NCBI RefSeq assembly: GCF_900101965.1
Contig: NZ_FNAP01000008.1
Location: 124,001-188,000 of the forward strand
Source: Rhodospira trueperi
GTDB taxonomy: Bacteria > Pseudomonadota > Alphaproteobacteria > Rhodospirillales > Rhodospirillaceae
DNA: 64,000 bases
Reading direction: 5' to 3'
The notes under the pieces are model-generated. The model did no database searches and was not told the origin of the DNA. It saw only the letters and a program-made list of their open reading frames with translations. A program made the translations under genes and the position numbers. Shown piece after piece: positions 27,651 to 37,282 of this stretch (the first letter of the stretch is position 1; every line of letters begins with the position of its first letter).

Positions 27651-27670
27651 TGACGTTTACGTAAACGTCA
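27651..27670. promoter_or_regulatory. Perfect 20-bp LiuR operator at the liuA promoter
   Basis: TGACGTTTACGTAAACGTCA is fully palindromic. TTGACG at 27650-27655 can serve as a -35. A CGGTAT at 27675-27680 gives the elongated 19-bp spacer typical of MerR-family promoters, with the operator lying mostly in the spacer. The site is 64 bp upstream of the liuA start. Confidence 0.88.
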
Positions 27671-27734
27671 TATACGGTATCGAATAGTATCACCCGCCAC
27701 CGGTTCCGGACCCGCAGCCTGAGGAGACCCCGCC

Positions 27735-28901
27735 GTGATCAGCTATCCGACCCTGAACTTCGATCTTGGCGAGACCGCCACCATGATCCGCGACACCGTG
27801 GCCGCCTTCGCCGCCGAGGAAATCGCACCGCGCGCCGCCGACATCGACCAGACGAACCTGTTCCCGGCCGACCTGTGGCGCAAGTTCGGCGATCTCGGCT
27901 TGCTGGGGATCACGGTGGACGAGGCCGACGGCGGCTCCGGCCTGGGGTATCTGGAGCACATGATCGCGGTCGAGGAGATCAGCCGCGCGTCGGCGTCGGT
28001 GGGGCTGTCGTACGGTGCGCACTCCAACCTGTGCGTCAACCAGATTCGCCGCAACGGCAACACCGAGCAGAAGGCGCGCTATCTGCCCAAGCTGATTTCG
28101 GGCGAGCATGTGGGCGCGCTGGCTATGAGCGAGCCGGGCTCCGGGTCCGACGTCGTCAGCATGCGCACCCGGGCGGTGAAGAAGGGTGATCGCTACATCC
28201 TCAACGGCAACAAGATGTGGATCACCAACGGCCCCGAGGCCGATACCCTGGTGGTCTATGCCAAGACGACGCCCGACGCCGGGCCGAAGGGCATCACCGC
28301 GTTCCTGATCGAGAAGGGCTTCAAGGGCTTCTCCACCGCGCAGAAGCTGGATAAGCTGGGCATGCGTGGCTCCAACACCTGTGAACTGGTGTTCGAGGAC
28401 TGCGAGGTGCCGGAGGAGAACATTCTGGGCCAGCTTGACAAGGGGGTCCGCGTGCTCATGAGCGGCTTGGACTATGAGCGCGCCATCCTCGCCGCCGGCC
28501 CGTTGGGCATCATGGACGCCTGCATGGATGTCGTCTTGCCCTACGTCCACGAACGCAAGCAGTTCGGCCAGCCGATCGGCGAATTCCAGCTCATGCAGGG
28601 CAAGCTGGCCGACATGTACACCACCATGAACGCCGCCAAGGCCTATGTGTACGCCGTCGGCAAGGCGTGCGACCGGGGCGAGACCACCCGCAAGGACGCC
28701 GCCGGGGCCATTCTGTTCGCCGCTGAGAAGGCGACCTGGATGGCGCTGGAGGCGATCCAGTGCCTGGGCGGCAACGGCTACATCAACGAGTACCCCACCG
28801 GCCGCCTGCTGCGCGACGCCAAGCTGTACGAGATCGGCGCCGGCACCAGCGAAATCCGCCGCATGCTGATCGGCCGCGAACTGTTCGCCGAGACCGCGTG
28901 A
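27735..28901 (+). CDS. liuA: Isovaleryl-CoA dehydrogenase
   Basis: This 388-aa FAD enzyme oxidises isovaleryl-CoA to 3-methylcrotonyl-CoA in leucine breakdown, passing electrons to ETF. The FAD/substrate loop [12 protein letters not shown] is present. The catalytic glutamate lies in the isovaleryl-specific position [14 protein letters not shown] near residue 252. The C-terminal [12 protein letters not shown] and [16 protein letters not shown] complete the family pattern. The GTG start is preceded by GAGGAG. As first gene behind the LiuR operator it should be induced when branched-chain acyl-CoAs accumulate. Confidence 0.95.
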   Translation: MISYPTLNFDLGETATMIRDTVAAFAAEEIAPRAADIDQTNLFPADLWRKFGDLGLLGITVDEADGGSGLGYLEHMIAVEEISRASASVGLSYGAHSNLCVNQIRRNGNTEQKARYLPKLISGEHVGALAMSEPGSGSDVVSMRTRAVKKGDRYILNGNKMWITNGPEADTLVVYAKTTPDAGPKGITAFLIEKGFKGFSTAQKLDKLGMRGSNTCELVFEDCEVPEENILGQLDKGVRVLMSGLDYERAILAAGPLGIMDACMDVVLPYVHERKQFGQPIGEFQLMQGKLADMYTTMNAAKAYVYAVGKACDRGETTRKDAAGAILFAAEKATWMALEAIQCLGGNGYINEYPTGRLLRDAKLYEIGAGTSEIRRMLIGRELFAETA

Positions 28902-28908
28902 GGCTCTT

Positions 28909-29703
28909 GTGACCCCCACCCTCGCCGATCACGTCGCCGCGCGCGGCGCCCGCCTGCTGTTCGCCTGTCGTGTCGGCGAGGCGGTGGACGGCACCGTGGC
29001 CGCGCCCAACGCGCCGGCACCGGCCGGCGTGCGGTTTGTCTACGTCCGGCCGGCCGACTGGTATCTGACCCTGGCGGAGGGGCCGGACTCGCTGGACGGT
29101 CCCGATGCGGAGACTTGGGGGTGGGACCTGCGCAAGGGGCTGCGGCTGCTTTTGCGCTCCAACCCGATGGTGTGGTCGTGGCTGGCCAGCCCGGATGTGA
29201 TCCATGATCCGGAGGGGCTGGGCGAGGACCTACGGCGGCTGGCGCAAGAGGGGTATTCCCGCCGCGCGCTGGGCCACGCGCTGTGGGGCGAGGCCCGCAA
29301 GGCGCTGACGGCGTTTCTCGACCGGGGCGAGGCCATGACCGCCACCAAGTCGCTGAAGGCTGCCCGCGCCCTGTTGGCGCTGCGCTGGTTGGAGGGGCGG
29401 GCGACCCTGCCGCCGCTGGCGCTCGACGCGCTGCTCGACCAGGACGCTATGCCCGCCGATGTCCGGGCCGAGATCGACGCCATTCGCGCCGCGCCCGTGG
29501 CGCGGCATCCGGCGCTGTATCGCTGGATCAACGACGAACTTGACACCGCCGCCGCGCGCTGCGCCGCGCTGCCGGAGGGCGCGCCGGATCCGGCCGCCGC
29601 CGATGCCCTTTACCGCTCCCGGGTCATCGGGAACAATGCCCCGGACGGGTTCGGTGCGGGGCCGGATCGAAACCCGCCCCAAAGACACCCCGCGTCGCCA
29701 TAA
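28909..29703 (+). CDS. Degenerate DNA polymerase beta-superfamily nucleotidyltransferase-like protein
   Basis: The body (264 aa) matches the COG3541/RlaP-type predicted nucleotidyltransferases: R-F-V-Y-V-R-P-A-D-W-Y-L-T-L, G-W-D-L-R-K-G-L-R-L-L-L-R-S-N-P and W-L-A-S-P-D-V-I, then G-E-A-R-K-A-L and the late R-W-I-N-D-E-L-D. The segment that should read E-S-G-S-R-A-W-G-F-x-S-x-D-S-D-Y-D is replaced by R-V-G-E-A-V-D-G-T-V-A-A-P-N-A-P-A-P-A-G. The GS motif and both metal-binding Asp residues are therefore gone. Everything else is intact and in frame, so it is not an obvious pseudogene. It sits 7 bp after liuA and 14 bp before the thiolase, inside the liu operon. A binding or regulatory role is a guess. 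Confidence 0.75.
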   Translation: MTPTLADHVAARGARLLFACRVGEAVDGTVAAPNAPAPAGVRFVYVRPADWYLTLAEGPDSLDGPDAETWGWDLRKGLRLLLRSNPMVWSWLASPDVIHDPEGLGEDLRRLAQEGYSRRALGHALWGEARKALTAFLDRGEAMTATKSLKAARALLALRWLEGRATLPPLALDALLDQDAMPADVRAEIDAIRAAPVARHPALYRWINDELDTAAARCAALPEGAPDPAAADALYRSRVIGNNAPDGFGAGPDRNPPQRHPASP

Positions 29704-29717
29704 GGAGACCCGTCCGC

Positions 29718-30908
29718 ATGAGCACAGATCCCATTGTCATTGTCGGCGCCGCGCGCACGCCCATGGGCGGCTTTCAGGGTGAGTTGGCCGGCATGACGGC
29801 GCCCGATCTTGGTGCCCATGCCATCAAGGCCGCCATGGCCCGGGCCGGCGCCTCTGTCGACGACGTGGACGGTGTCCACATGGGCTGCGTGCTGCCGGCC
29901 GGGCAGGGCCAGGCGCCGGCCCGTCAGGCGGCGCACGGGGCCGGGTTGCCGTGGTCCGCCGGCTGCACCACGGTCAACAAGATGTGCGGCTCGGCCATGA
30001 AGGCGGCCATGATCGCGCACGATGAACTGGCGGTCGGCTCGGCTGACGTGATGGTCGCTGGCGGCATGGAGAGCATGACCAACGCGCCCTATCTGCTGGA
30101 CAAGGCCCGGGGCGGCTATCGCATGGGCCATGGCGCGGTGCGCGACCATATGTTCCTCGATGGGCTGGAGGACGCCTACGACAAGGGGCGCCTGATGGGC
30201 ACTTTCGCCGAGGACTGCGCGCAGCACTATCAGTTCACCCGCGAGGAGCAGGACGCCTTCGCCATCTGCTCGTTGGAGCGTGCCCAGAAGGCCACGGCCG
30301 ACGGCGTGTTCGCCCGCGAAATCGAACCCATGACGGTGAGGGCCGGCAAGGGCCGCGACGCGGTCATCGACACCGACCAGAATCCGCGTCTGGCGAAGCT
30401 GGAGAAGATCCCGACTCTGAAGGCGGCGTTCCGCGACGGCGGCACGGTGACCGCAGCCAACAGTTCCAGCATCTCCGACGGCGCCGCCGCGCTGGTGATG
30501 ACCCGGGCGGCCGTCGCCGAGGCCAAGGGCTGGACCCCTTTGGCCCGTGTCGTCGGCCATGCCACCCACGCCCGCGAGCCGAACTGGTTCACCACCGCGC
30601 CCATCGGCGCCATTGAGACCCTGATGGAGCGCACCGGCTGGTCGGTGGAAGACGTGGATCTGTGGGAGGTCAACGAGGCCTTCGCCGTGGTGACCATGGC
30701 CGCCATGCGCGACCTGGACATTCCGCACGAAAAGATGAACGTGCACGGCGGCGCCTGCGCGCTCGGCCATCCCATCGGCGCGTCGGGGGCGCGGATTCTC
30801 GTGACCCTGCTCAACGCACTGAAGGAACATGGCCAGCGCCGGGGCGTTGCCTGCCTGTGCATCGGCGGCGGCGAAGCCACGGCCATGGCGGTCGAACGGA
30901 TGGCCTGA
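29718..30908 (+). CDS. Acetyl-CoA acetyltransferase (thiolase)
   Basis: This 396-aa thiolase reversibly condenses or cleaves acetoacetyl-CoA/2-methylacetoacetyl-CoA. All catalytic elements are present: the nucleophile Cys in N-K-M-C-G-S-A-M-K near residue 90, the N-E-A-F loop, the histidine in G-G-A-C-A-L-G-H-P-I-G-A-S-G-A-R and the second cysteine in C-I-G-G-G-E. In this cluster it can cleave acetoacetyl-CoA produced from leucine, or act in isoleucine breakdown. Which substrate it prefers cannot be told from sequence. The ATG at 29718 has GGAGAC upstream. Confidence 0.93.
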   Translation: MSTDPIVIVGAARTPMGGFQGELAGMTAPDLGAHAIKAAMARAGASVDDVDGVHMGCVLPAGQGQAPARQAAHGAGLPWSAGCTTVNKMCGSAMKAAMIAHDELAVGSADVMVAGGMESMTNAPYLLDKARGGYRMGHGAVRDHMFLDGLEDAYDKGRLMGTFAEDCAQHYQFTREEQDAFAICSLERAQKATADGVFAREIEPMTVRAGKGRDAVIDTDQNPRLAKLEKIPTLKAAFRDGGTVTAANSSSISDGAAALVMTRAAVAEAKGWTPLARVVGHATHAREPNWFTTAPIGAIETLMERTGWSVEDVDLWEVNEAFAVVTMAAMRDLDIPHEKMNVHGGACALGHPIGASGARILVTLLNALKEHGQRRGVACLCIGGGEATAMAVERMA

Positions 30909-30950
30909 CGCCCGCCCCGTCTCCTCCCTCACGACACAACGGAGGTCATC

Positions 30951-31634
30951 ATGCCCACCGTCTTCATCACCGGCGCCAGTCGCGGTCTCGGCCTGGAATT
31001 CGTCCGCCAGTACAGGGCCGATGGCTGGGATGTCATCGCCACCTGCCGCGACCCGTCGGCGGCGCCAGACCTGACGGCCACCGGGGCCGAGGTACACGCC
31101 CTGGATGTTGCCGACGACGCGGCGCTGTCCGCGCTGGGGCGCGCGCTGGCCGGGCGGACGTTCGACGTGCTCATCAACAACGCTGGCATCTATCCGCTGA
31201 AGGGACCGCAGGGCTCGTTCGGCGATATCCCGGTGGACCCGTGGATGGAGTGCCTGCGGACCAACGTTGTCGCGCCGTGGAAGGTCGCCGAGACCTTCGT
31301 CGCCAATCTGGAGAAGGCCGAACGGCCGGTGCTGGCCACCGTGTCGTCGAAGATGGGCAGCATCGCCGACGCCAGCTCGCCCGGCTCGGTGGTCTACCGC
31401 TCGTCCAAGGCCGGGGTGAACATGGTCATCAAGGGCCTGTCCATCGAACTGGGTCCGCGCGGCATCATCTGTCTGTCGATGCATCCGGGCTGGGTGCAGA
31501 CGGACATGGGCGGCCCGCACGCCCTGATTACCCCCCAGGAGAGCATCACCGGCATGCGCCGGCTGATCGCCAACGCCAGCCCGGCCGACAACGGCTGCTT
31601 CTACGCCTATGATGGACAGGAGGTCCCGTGGTGA
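30951..31634 (+). CDS. Short-chain dehydrogenase/reductase (SDR)
   Basis: A 227-aa classical SDR with the N-terminal NAD(P)-binding T-G-A-S-R-G-L-G at residues 7-14, N-N-A-G-I near 77, an active-site serine in V-S-S-K-M-G-S and the Y-R-S-S-K catalytic pair near residue 146. The C-terminal half carries [11 protein letters not shown] typical of the carbonyl-reductase-like (Sniffer/CsgA) subgroup. The substrate is unknown. It is 42 bp after the thiolase with GGAGG upstream, in the same direction, and is therefore likely part of the catabolic operon. Confidence 0.87.
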   Translation: MPTVFITGASRGLGLEFVRQYRADGWDVIATCRDPSAAPDLTATGAEVHALDVADDAALSALGRALAGRTFDVLINNAGIYPLKGPQGSFGDIPVDPWMECLRTNVVAPWKVAETFVANLEKAERPVLATVSSKMGSIADASSPGSVVYRSSKAGVNMVIKGLSIELGPRGIICLSMHPGWVQTDMGGPHALITPQESITGMRRLIANASPADNGCFYAYDGQEVPW

Positions 31635-31665
31635 CGGTTTGGCCGGCCCGGCGGGAGGGGGGGCC

Positions 31666-32802
31666 ATGGAACTGACCGAGGATCAGACGCTGATCCGCGA
31701 TACCGCGCGTCAGTTCGCCCGCGACCGGCTGGCGCCGAATGCCGCCGCCTGGGACCGCGACCACGCGTTCCCGGCGGAGGCGTTGGCGGACATGGGATCG
31801 CTCGGCTTCCTGGGCATGCTGGTGCCGGAGGCGTGGGACGGCGCCGGCACCGATCATGTGGCGTACGCGCTGGCGCTGGAGGAGATCGCCGCCGGTGACG
31901 GCGCCACCAGTACCATCATGAGCGTGCACAACTCGGTCGGGTGCATGCCGATCCTGAAGTTCGGCACCGAGGCGCAGAAGGACCGGGTCCTGCGGCCCAT
32001 GGCGCGCGGCGAGAAGATCGGCGCCTTCTGCCTGACCGAGCCCCAGGCCGGATCCGACGCCGCCAACTTGAAGTGCAAGGCGGCGCGCGACGGGGACCAT
32101 TACGTCCTCTCCGGTACCAAGATGTTCATCACGTCCGGGGCCAACGGGCATGTCGCCATCGTCTTCGCCGTCACCGATCCGGCGGCGGGGCGCAAGGGCA
32201 TTTCCGCCTTCATCGTGCCCACCGAGTCGCCGGGCTGGGAGGTGGTGCGCGTCGAGGACAAGCTGGGCCAACATGCCTCCGACACCTGTCAGATCGCGCT
32301 GAACGACGTGCGCGTGCCAGCGGACCTACGCCTGGGCGAGGAGGGCGAGGGCTACCGCATCGCGCTCGCCAACCTGGAGGGCGGGCGCATCGGCATCGCC
32401 GCCCAGTCGGTGGGCATGGCGCGCGCGGCGTTCGACTACGCCCGCGCCTATGCCGCCGAGCGTACCGCGTTCGGGACCGCCATCGCCAACCATCAGGCCG
32501 TGGCCTTCCGGCTGGCCGACATGGCGACACGCATCGAGGCGGCCCGGCATCTGGTGCTGGAGGCCGCGCGCCTGCGCGACGCCGGCCGGCCGTGCCTGCG
32601 GGAAGCCTGCATGGCCAAGGTGTTCGCCAGCGAAATGGCGGAGCGGGTGTGCTCCGATGCCATCCAGACGCTGGGTGGGTACGGTTACCTGTCGGATCAT
32701 CCTGTGGAGCGCATCTATCGGGATGTGCGGGTGAGCCAGATCTACGAGGGCACCTCGGACGTCCAGCGCATGGTGATCGCGCGGGAACTCATGAAGGACT
32801 GA
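31666..32802 (+). CDS. Short/branched-chain acyl-CoA dehydrogenase
   Basis: This 378-aa FAD enzyme belongs to the short-chain/isobutyryl/2-methylbutyryl acyl-CoA dehydrogenase group. FAD contacts [13 protein letters not shown] and M-F-I-T-S-G-A-N-G are visible. The catalytic Glu is in the short-chain position, in [15 protein letters not shown] near residue 362, unlike LiuA where it lies mid-protein. It therefore probably handles the valine or isoleucine branch or butyryl-CoA. The start at 31666 has GGGAGGGGGGG upstream. It follows the SDR gene by 31 bp. Confidence 0.92.
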   Translation: MELTEDQTLIRDTARQFARDRLAPNAAAWDRDHAFPAEALADMGSLGFLGMLVPEAWDGAGTDHVAYALALEEIAAGDGATSTIMSVHNSVGCMPILKFGTEAQKDRVLRPMARGEKIGAFCLTEPQAGSDAANLKCKAARDGDHYVLSGTKMFITSGANGHVAIVFAVTDPAAGRKGISAFIVPTESPGWEVVRVEDKLGQHASDTCQIALNDVRVPADLRLGEEGEGYRIALANLEGGRIGIAAQSVGMARAAFDYARAYAAERTAFGTAIANHQAVAFRLADMATRIEAARHLVLEAARLRDAGRPCLREACMAKVFASEMAERVCSDAIQTLGGYGYLSDHPVERIYRDVRVSQIYEGTSDVQRMVIARELMKD

Positions 32803-32819
32803 GGGGAGGGGGGAGCGTC

Positions 32820-33422
32820 ATGCCGGAACCGATCGATTTCTATTTCGACTTCTCCTCGCCGTACGGCTACGTGGCGGCGCACCGGATCGAGGATCTGGCG
32901 CAACGCCACATCCGGGCCGTCACCTGGCGGCCGATCCTGCTGGGGCCCGCCTTTAAGATCTCGGGCAACCGCCCTTTGTCAGATCAGGCGCTGAAGGGCG
33001 ACTACATGTGGCGCGATGTGCCGCGCCTGTGCCGGCGCTTCGGCATCCCGTTCGCGCGGCCGGAGCCGTTCCCCATCGCCACGGTGGCGGCGGTGCGGGC
33101 GGTGTACTGGCTGTGGGACCGCGATTCCGAACAGGCGGTGGCCTATGCCAAGGCCGTCTACCGCGCCTATTTCGCCGACGGGCGCAACATCGGCGAAACG
33201 GCGGTGGCCCTGGCCGTGGCCGGCGAGGTCGGCCTTGACGCCGAGTCCCTAGGCGCGGCGCTCCAGGACCCGGCGCTCAAGGACCGGACCAAGGGCGAGG
33301 TCGAGGCCGCGATCAAGCTGGGTGTGTTCGGCTCGCCGTTCTTCTTCGTGGACGGCGAGCCGTTCTGGGGGGGCGACCGCCTGCCCCTGATGGACGAGTG
33401 GTTGGCGCGGGGGGGATGGTGA
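32820..33422 (+). CDS. 2-hydroxychromene-2-carboxylate isomerase / DsbA-like family protein
   Basis: A 200-aa thioredoxin-fold protein of the HCCA-isomerase (kappa-class GST-like) family: F-Y-F-D-F-S-S-P-Y-G-Y at the N terminus, with serine in place of the DsbA cysteines. Further landmarks are W-R-P-I-L-L-G-P, F-A-D-G-R-N-I, and G-V-F-G-S-P-F-F-F-V-D-G-E-P-F-W-G-G-D-R-L near the end. Such proteins are often glutathione-dependent isomerases or transferases of unknown substrate in acyl-CoA clusters. Naphthalene-type degradation is not supported by the neighbours. The ATG at 32820 follows GGGGAGGGGGGAG. Confidence 0.88.
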   Translation: MPEPIDFYFDFSSPYGYVAAHRIEDLAQRHIRAVTWRPILLGPAFKISGNRPLSDQALKGDYMWRDVPRLCRRFGIPFARPEPFPIATVAAVRAVYWLWDRDSEQAVAYAKAVYRAYFADGRNIGETAVALAVAGEVGLDAESLGAALQDPALKDRTKGEVEAAIKLGVFGSPFFFVDGEPFWGGDRLPLMDEWLARGGW

Positions 33423-33493
33423 TGGGGTCGAGGAGCCCTCTACCGTCCCCCGGCCAGAGCGATCAGCGGGGACACCTATGTGTTCTTGGGGCC

Positions 33494-34450
33494 TCAGGAC
33501 CCTTCATCGGGAGTGCTCTCCGACGGAGACGGCGGCGGGACAGTCCGGGGGGCCGCGACCAGCTTACGTTGCAGGGCCGTTATTTCTTGCAAAATAGTAG
33601 TGTTGGCGAGTTCCAGTTGATAGCGCTGGGCCCGAACAGTGTCGCTGTAGCCCTTCAGTCCATCCATCCTCTCATTGTTGGCATTGTACTGCGTCGTCAG
33701 TTCGTCGATGCGGACCTGGATGCTTGTGAAGTTTTCGGGGTCCTTCGTATCGTAGGCCAACCGCTGTATTCCGTAATAGAAAGAGCACATACGGTTATAC
33801 TCTTCTACATCACGAATCATGGCCCGAACACTGTATTGGTCGAATGTTTCGCCTCTTTTATCCAAAATGCCATCAAGTTTTTCATTTCTTTCTTCTATTA
33901 TTTTCTGAAGTACCGCTGGCGCCAGGAAATTGAACATGATTTTCTCGTTCGCGGTGCTCTGCGCCAGCGTGATCCCGCTGGCCGTGGTGGCCATCACCTG
34001 CGAGGCAAGAGAACCGGTGACGATTGCAGACACGCCCGCGAGAACGCCGCTGATGGTCGTTGTCGTCGCATCAACCACGCTGGTCACATGGAGGATGGCA
34101 GCCTGATGGCGAATGCAGTTGCTGTCGGACAGCAAAATCAATTCGTCCATCAGGGCGTTGCGGAATACAGCTTTTTCAGCGTCGTGCTTTGCATTGGCGA
34201 GAATATGACCGATTGTGCACTGTTCCGCTCCAAGGCTTATGCTGTACTCAGCCAGGCAGTCAGTGTCCGTATTGAACGGAAGAACTTCTCCATACCGCGA
34301 AAGGGTTCTTTGTCCGTGGTTGGTGACCGGGTCGTTCGTGTAATAGTCAGTGATCTGCGAACACCCACCCAGCATGAGGGCACACACAGCGCCAGCACCG
34401 AGCATGTGGGCGGCCGGGTTGGCGTGCAGGCCGAACGTCAGGTTTCCCAT
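33494..34450 (-). CDS. Unknown lipoprotein, AT-rich, likely acquired
   Basis: The 318-aa protein has a lipoprotein signal ending L-M-L-G-G-C (Cys30) and GGGGGAG upstream of its ATG. A hydrophobic Ala/Thr/Val stretch (~120-165) and several charged helices follow (N-E-K-L-D-G-I-L-D-K-R, N-N-E-R-M-D-G-L-K), then a Pro/Ser tail. No family is recognised. The middle of the gene (33740-33960) is markedly AT-rich compared with the neighbouring liu genes, with codons such as TTT, ATA and AAA that are rare elsewhere in the window. It is on the opposite strand and splits the liu cluster, which fits insertion by horizontal transfer. Confidence 0.72.
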   Translation of the reverse strand: MGNLTFGLHANPAAHMLGAGAVCALMLGGCSQITDYYTNDPVTNHGQRTLSRYGEVLPFNTDTDCLAEYSISLGAEQCTIGHILANAKHDAEKAVFRNALMDELILLSDSNCIRHQAAILHVTSVVDATTTTISGVLAGVSAIVTGSLASQVMATTASGITLAQSTANEKIMFNFLAPAVLQKIIEERNEKLDGILDKRGETFDQYSVRAMIRDVEEYNRMCSFYYGIQRLAYDTKDPENFTSIQVRIDELTTQYNANNERMDGLKGYSDTVRAQRYQLELANTTILQEITALQRKLVAAPRTVPPPSPSESTPDEGS

Positions 34451-34581
34451 TGCGAAATCTCCCCCCGCAATCGTCGCCGCGGCCCCCTTGTCCGGCGGTC
34501 GTTAAAAGACCGTCTGGCGCGCATGCGAACGGATTATAGTTCAAAGATTGCAGAATCTCAACGAGATATAGGAATTCATCC

Positions 34582-36189
<1,608 letters not shown>

Positions 36190-36279
36190 ATCCGTCGCCG
36201 CTTTAAAACGAGCCGGGCGATCCCGTTCCGAAAACGCTATCTCTTTAGGACGGTGTGAAGACTTGCGGGATGTAGGCGT

Positions 36280-36383
36280 CGTCATTGCGAGGACAGCAGT
36301 GACGAAGCAATCCAGGGCGAATACGTCTCTCCGAAGCCCTGGATTGTTTCGCCGGCGTCCGAAGACGCCGGCTCGCAATGACG
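36280..36383. repeat. REP/MITE-like palindromic repeat, copy 2
   Basis: Bounded by GTCATTGCGAG and CTCGCAATGAC with inner GAAGCAATCCAG / CTGGATTGTTTC arms; about 104 bp. It fills the liuB-liuC spacer. The two ends match copy 1 and copy 3 closely while the middle differs. Confidence 0.9.
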
Positions 36384-36459
36384 GGTTTGCGAGGGCCTCC
36401 GAGAGCGGCCCGCCGATCCAGTCCAGTCTTTGCCGCGCCTTGCGAAAGGACTTTCCTTG

Positions 36460-37275
36460 ATGACCAATTCCTCCTCTTCCTCCAACGAAGCGACCGATTC
36501 CCTGCGCTTGGAGCGCGATGACCGAGGCGTGGCCACCGTCACCCTGACCCGGCCCGCCGTCCACAATGCCTTCGACGATGTTCTGATCGCCCGGTTGACC
36601 GAGGCCTTCACGGCGCTCGGGCGTGACCCGGCCGTCCGCATCGTGGTTCTGGCGGCCGAGGGCAAGAGCTTCTCCGCCGGGGCCGACCTGAACTGGATGA
36701 AGCGCATGGCCGGCTATTCGCGCGCAGAGAACCTCGCCGACGCCAAAGCGCTCGCGGCCCTGCTGGAGACCATCGACACCTGCCCGAAGCCGACGCTGGC
36801 GTTGGTTCACGGCGCGGCCTTTGGTGGTGGTGTGGGACTGGTTGCGGCGTGCGACATCGCCATCGCCACGGCCGGGGCGACGTTCTCGCTGTCGGAGGTC
36901 AAACTGGGCATCATTCCGGCGGTCATCAGCCCTTACGTGCTGGCCGCCATCGGGCCGCGCGCGGCGCGCCGCTACATGCTGACGGGCGAGCGGTTCGACG
37001 CCGAGGAGGCCCACCGCATCGGCCTGTTGCATGACGTCGTGGGCGCCGAGGAACTGACCGGGGCCGGCGAGTTGATGATCCGCGTGCTGCTTCAGGCTGG
37101 CCCGGCCGCCCAGGCGGCGGTTAAGGATCTGATCCGCGCCGTTTCGTTCCGCGCGCCCGACGCGGTGATGGACGAGACCGCCGGGCGCATCGCCGACATC
37201 CGCGCCTCCGCCGAGGGGCAGGAGGGACTCGGTGCTTTTCTCGAAAAAAGAAAACCGTCCTGGATGAAGGAGTGA
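36460..37275 (+). CDS. liuC: Methylglutaconyl-CoA hydratase (enoyl-CoA hydratase family)
   Basis: This 271-aa crotonase-family protein would hydrate 3-methylglutaconyl-CoA to HMG-CoA. The oxyanion-hole segments are A-E-G-K-S-F-S-A-G-A-D-L-N-W-M near residue 70 and H-G-A-A-F-G-G-G-V-G-L near 118. The second catalytic region has S-E-V-K-L-G-I-I-P-A-V-I-S-P. The AUH/LiuC-type D-L-N-W-M context and position between liuB and liuD support the assignment. The ATG at 36460 has GAAAGGA upstream; an in-frame GTG/ATG at 36430 would add ten residues without a better signal. It is 7 bp before liuD. Confidence 0.9.
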   Translation: MTNSSSSSNEATDSLRLERDDRGVATVTLTRPAVHNAFDDVLIARLTEAFTALGRDPAVRIVVLAAEGKSFSAGADLNWMKRMAGYSRAENLADAKALAALLETIDTCPKPTLALVHGAAFGGGVGLVAACDIAIATAGATFSLSEVKLGIIPAVISPYVLAAIGPRAARRYMLTGERFDAEEAHRIGLLHDVVGAEELTGAGELMIRVLLQAGPAAQAAVKDLIRAVSFRAPDAVMDETAGRIADIRASAEGQEGLGAFLEKRKPSWMKE

Positions 37276-37282
37276 CCGGGCG

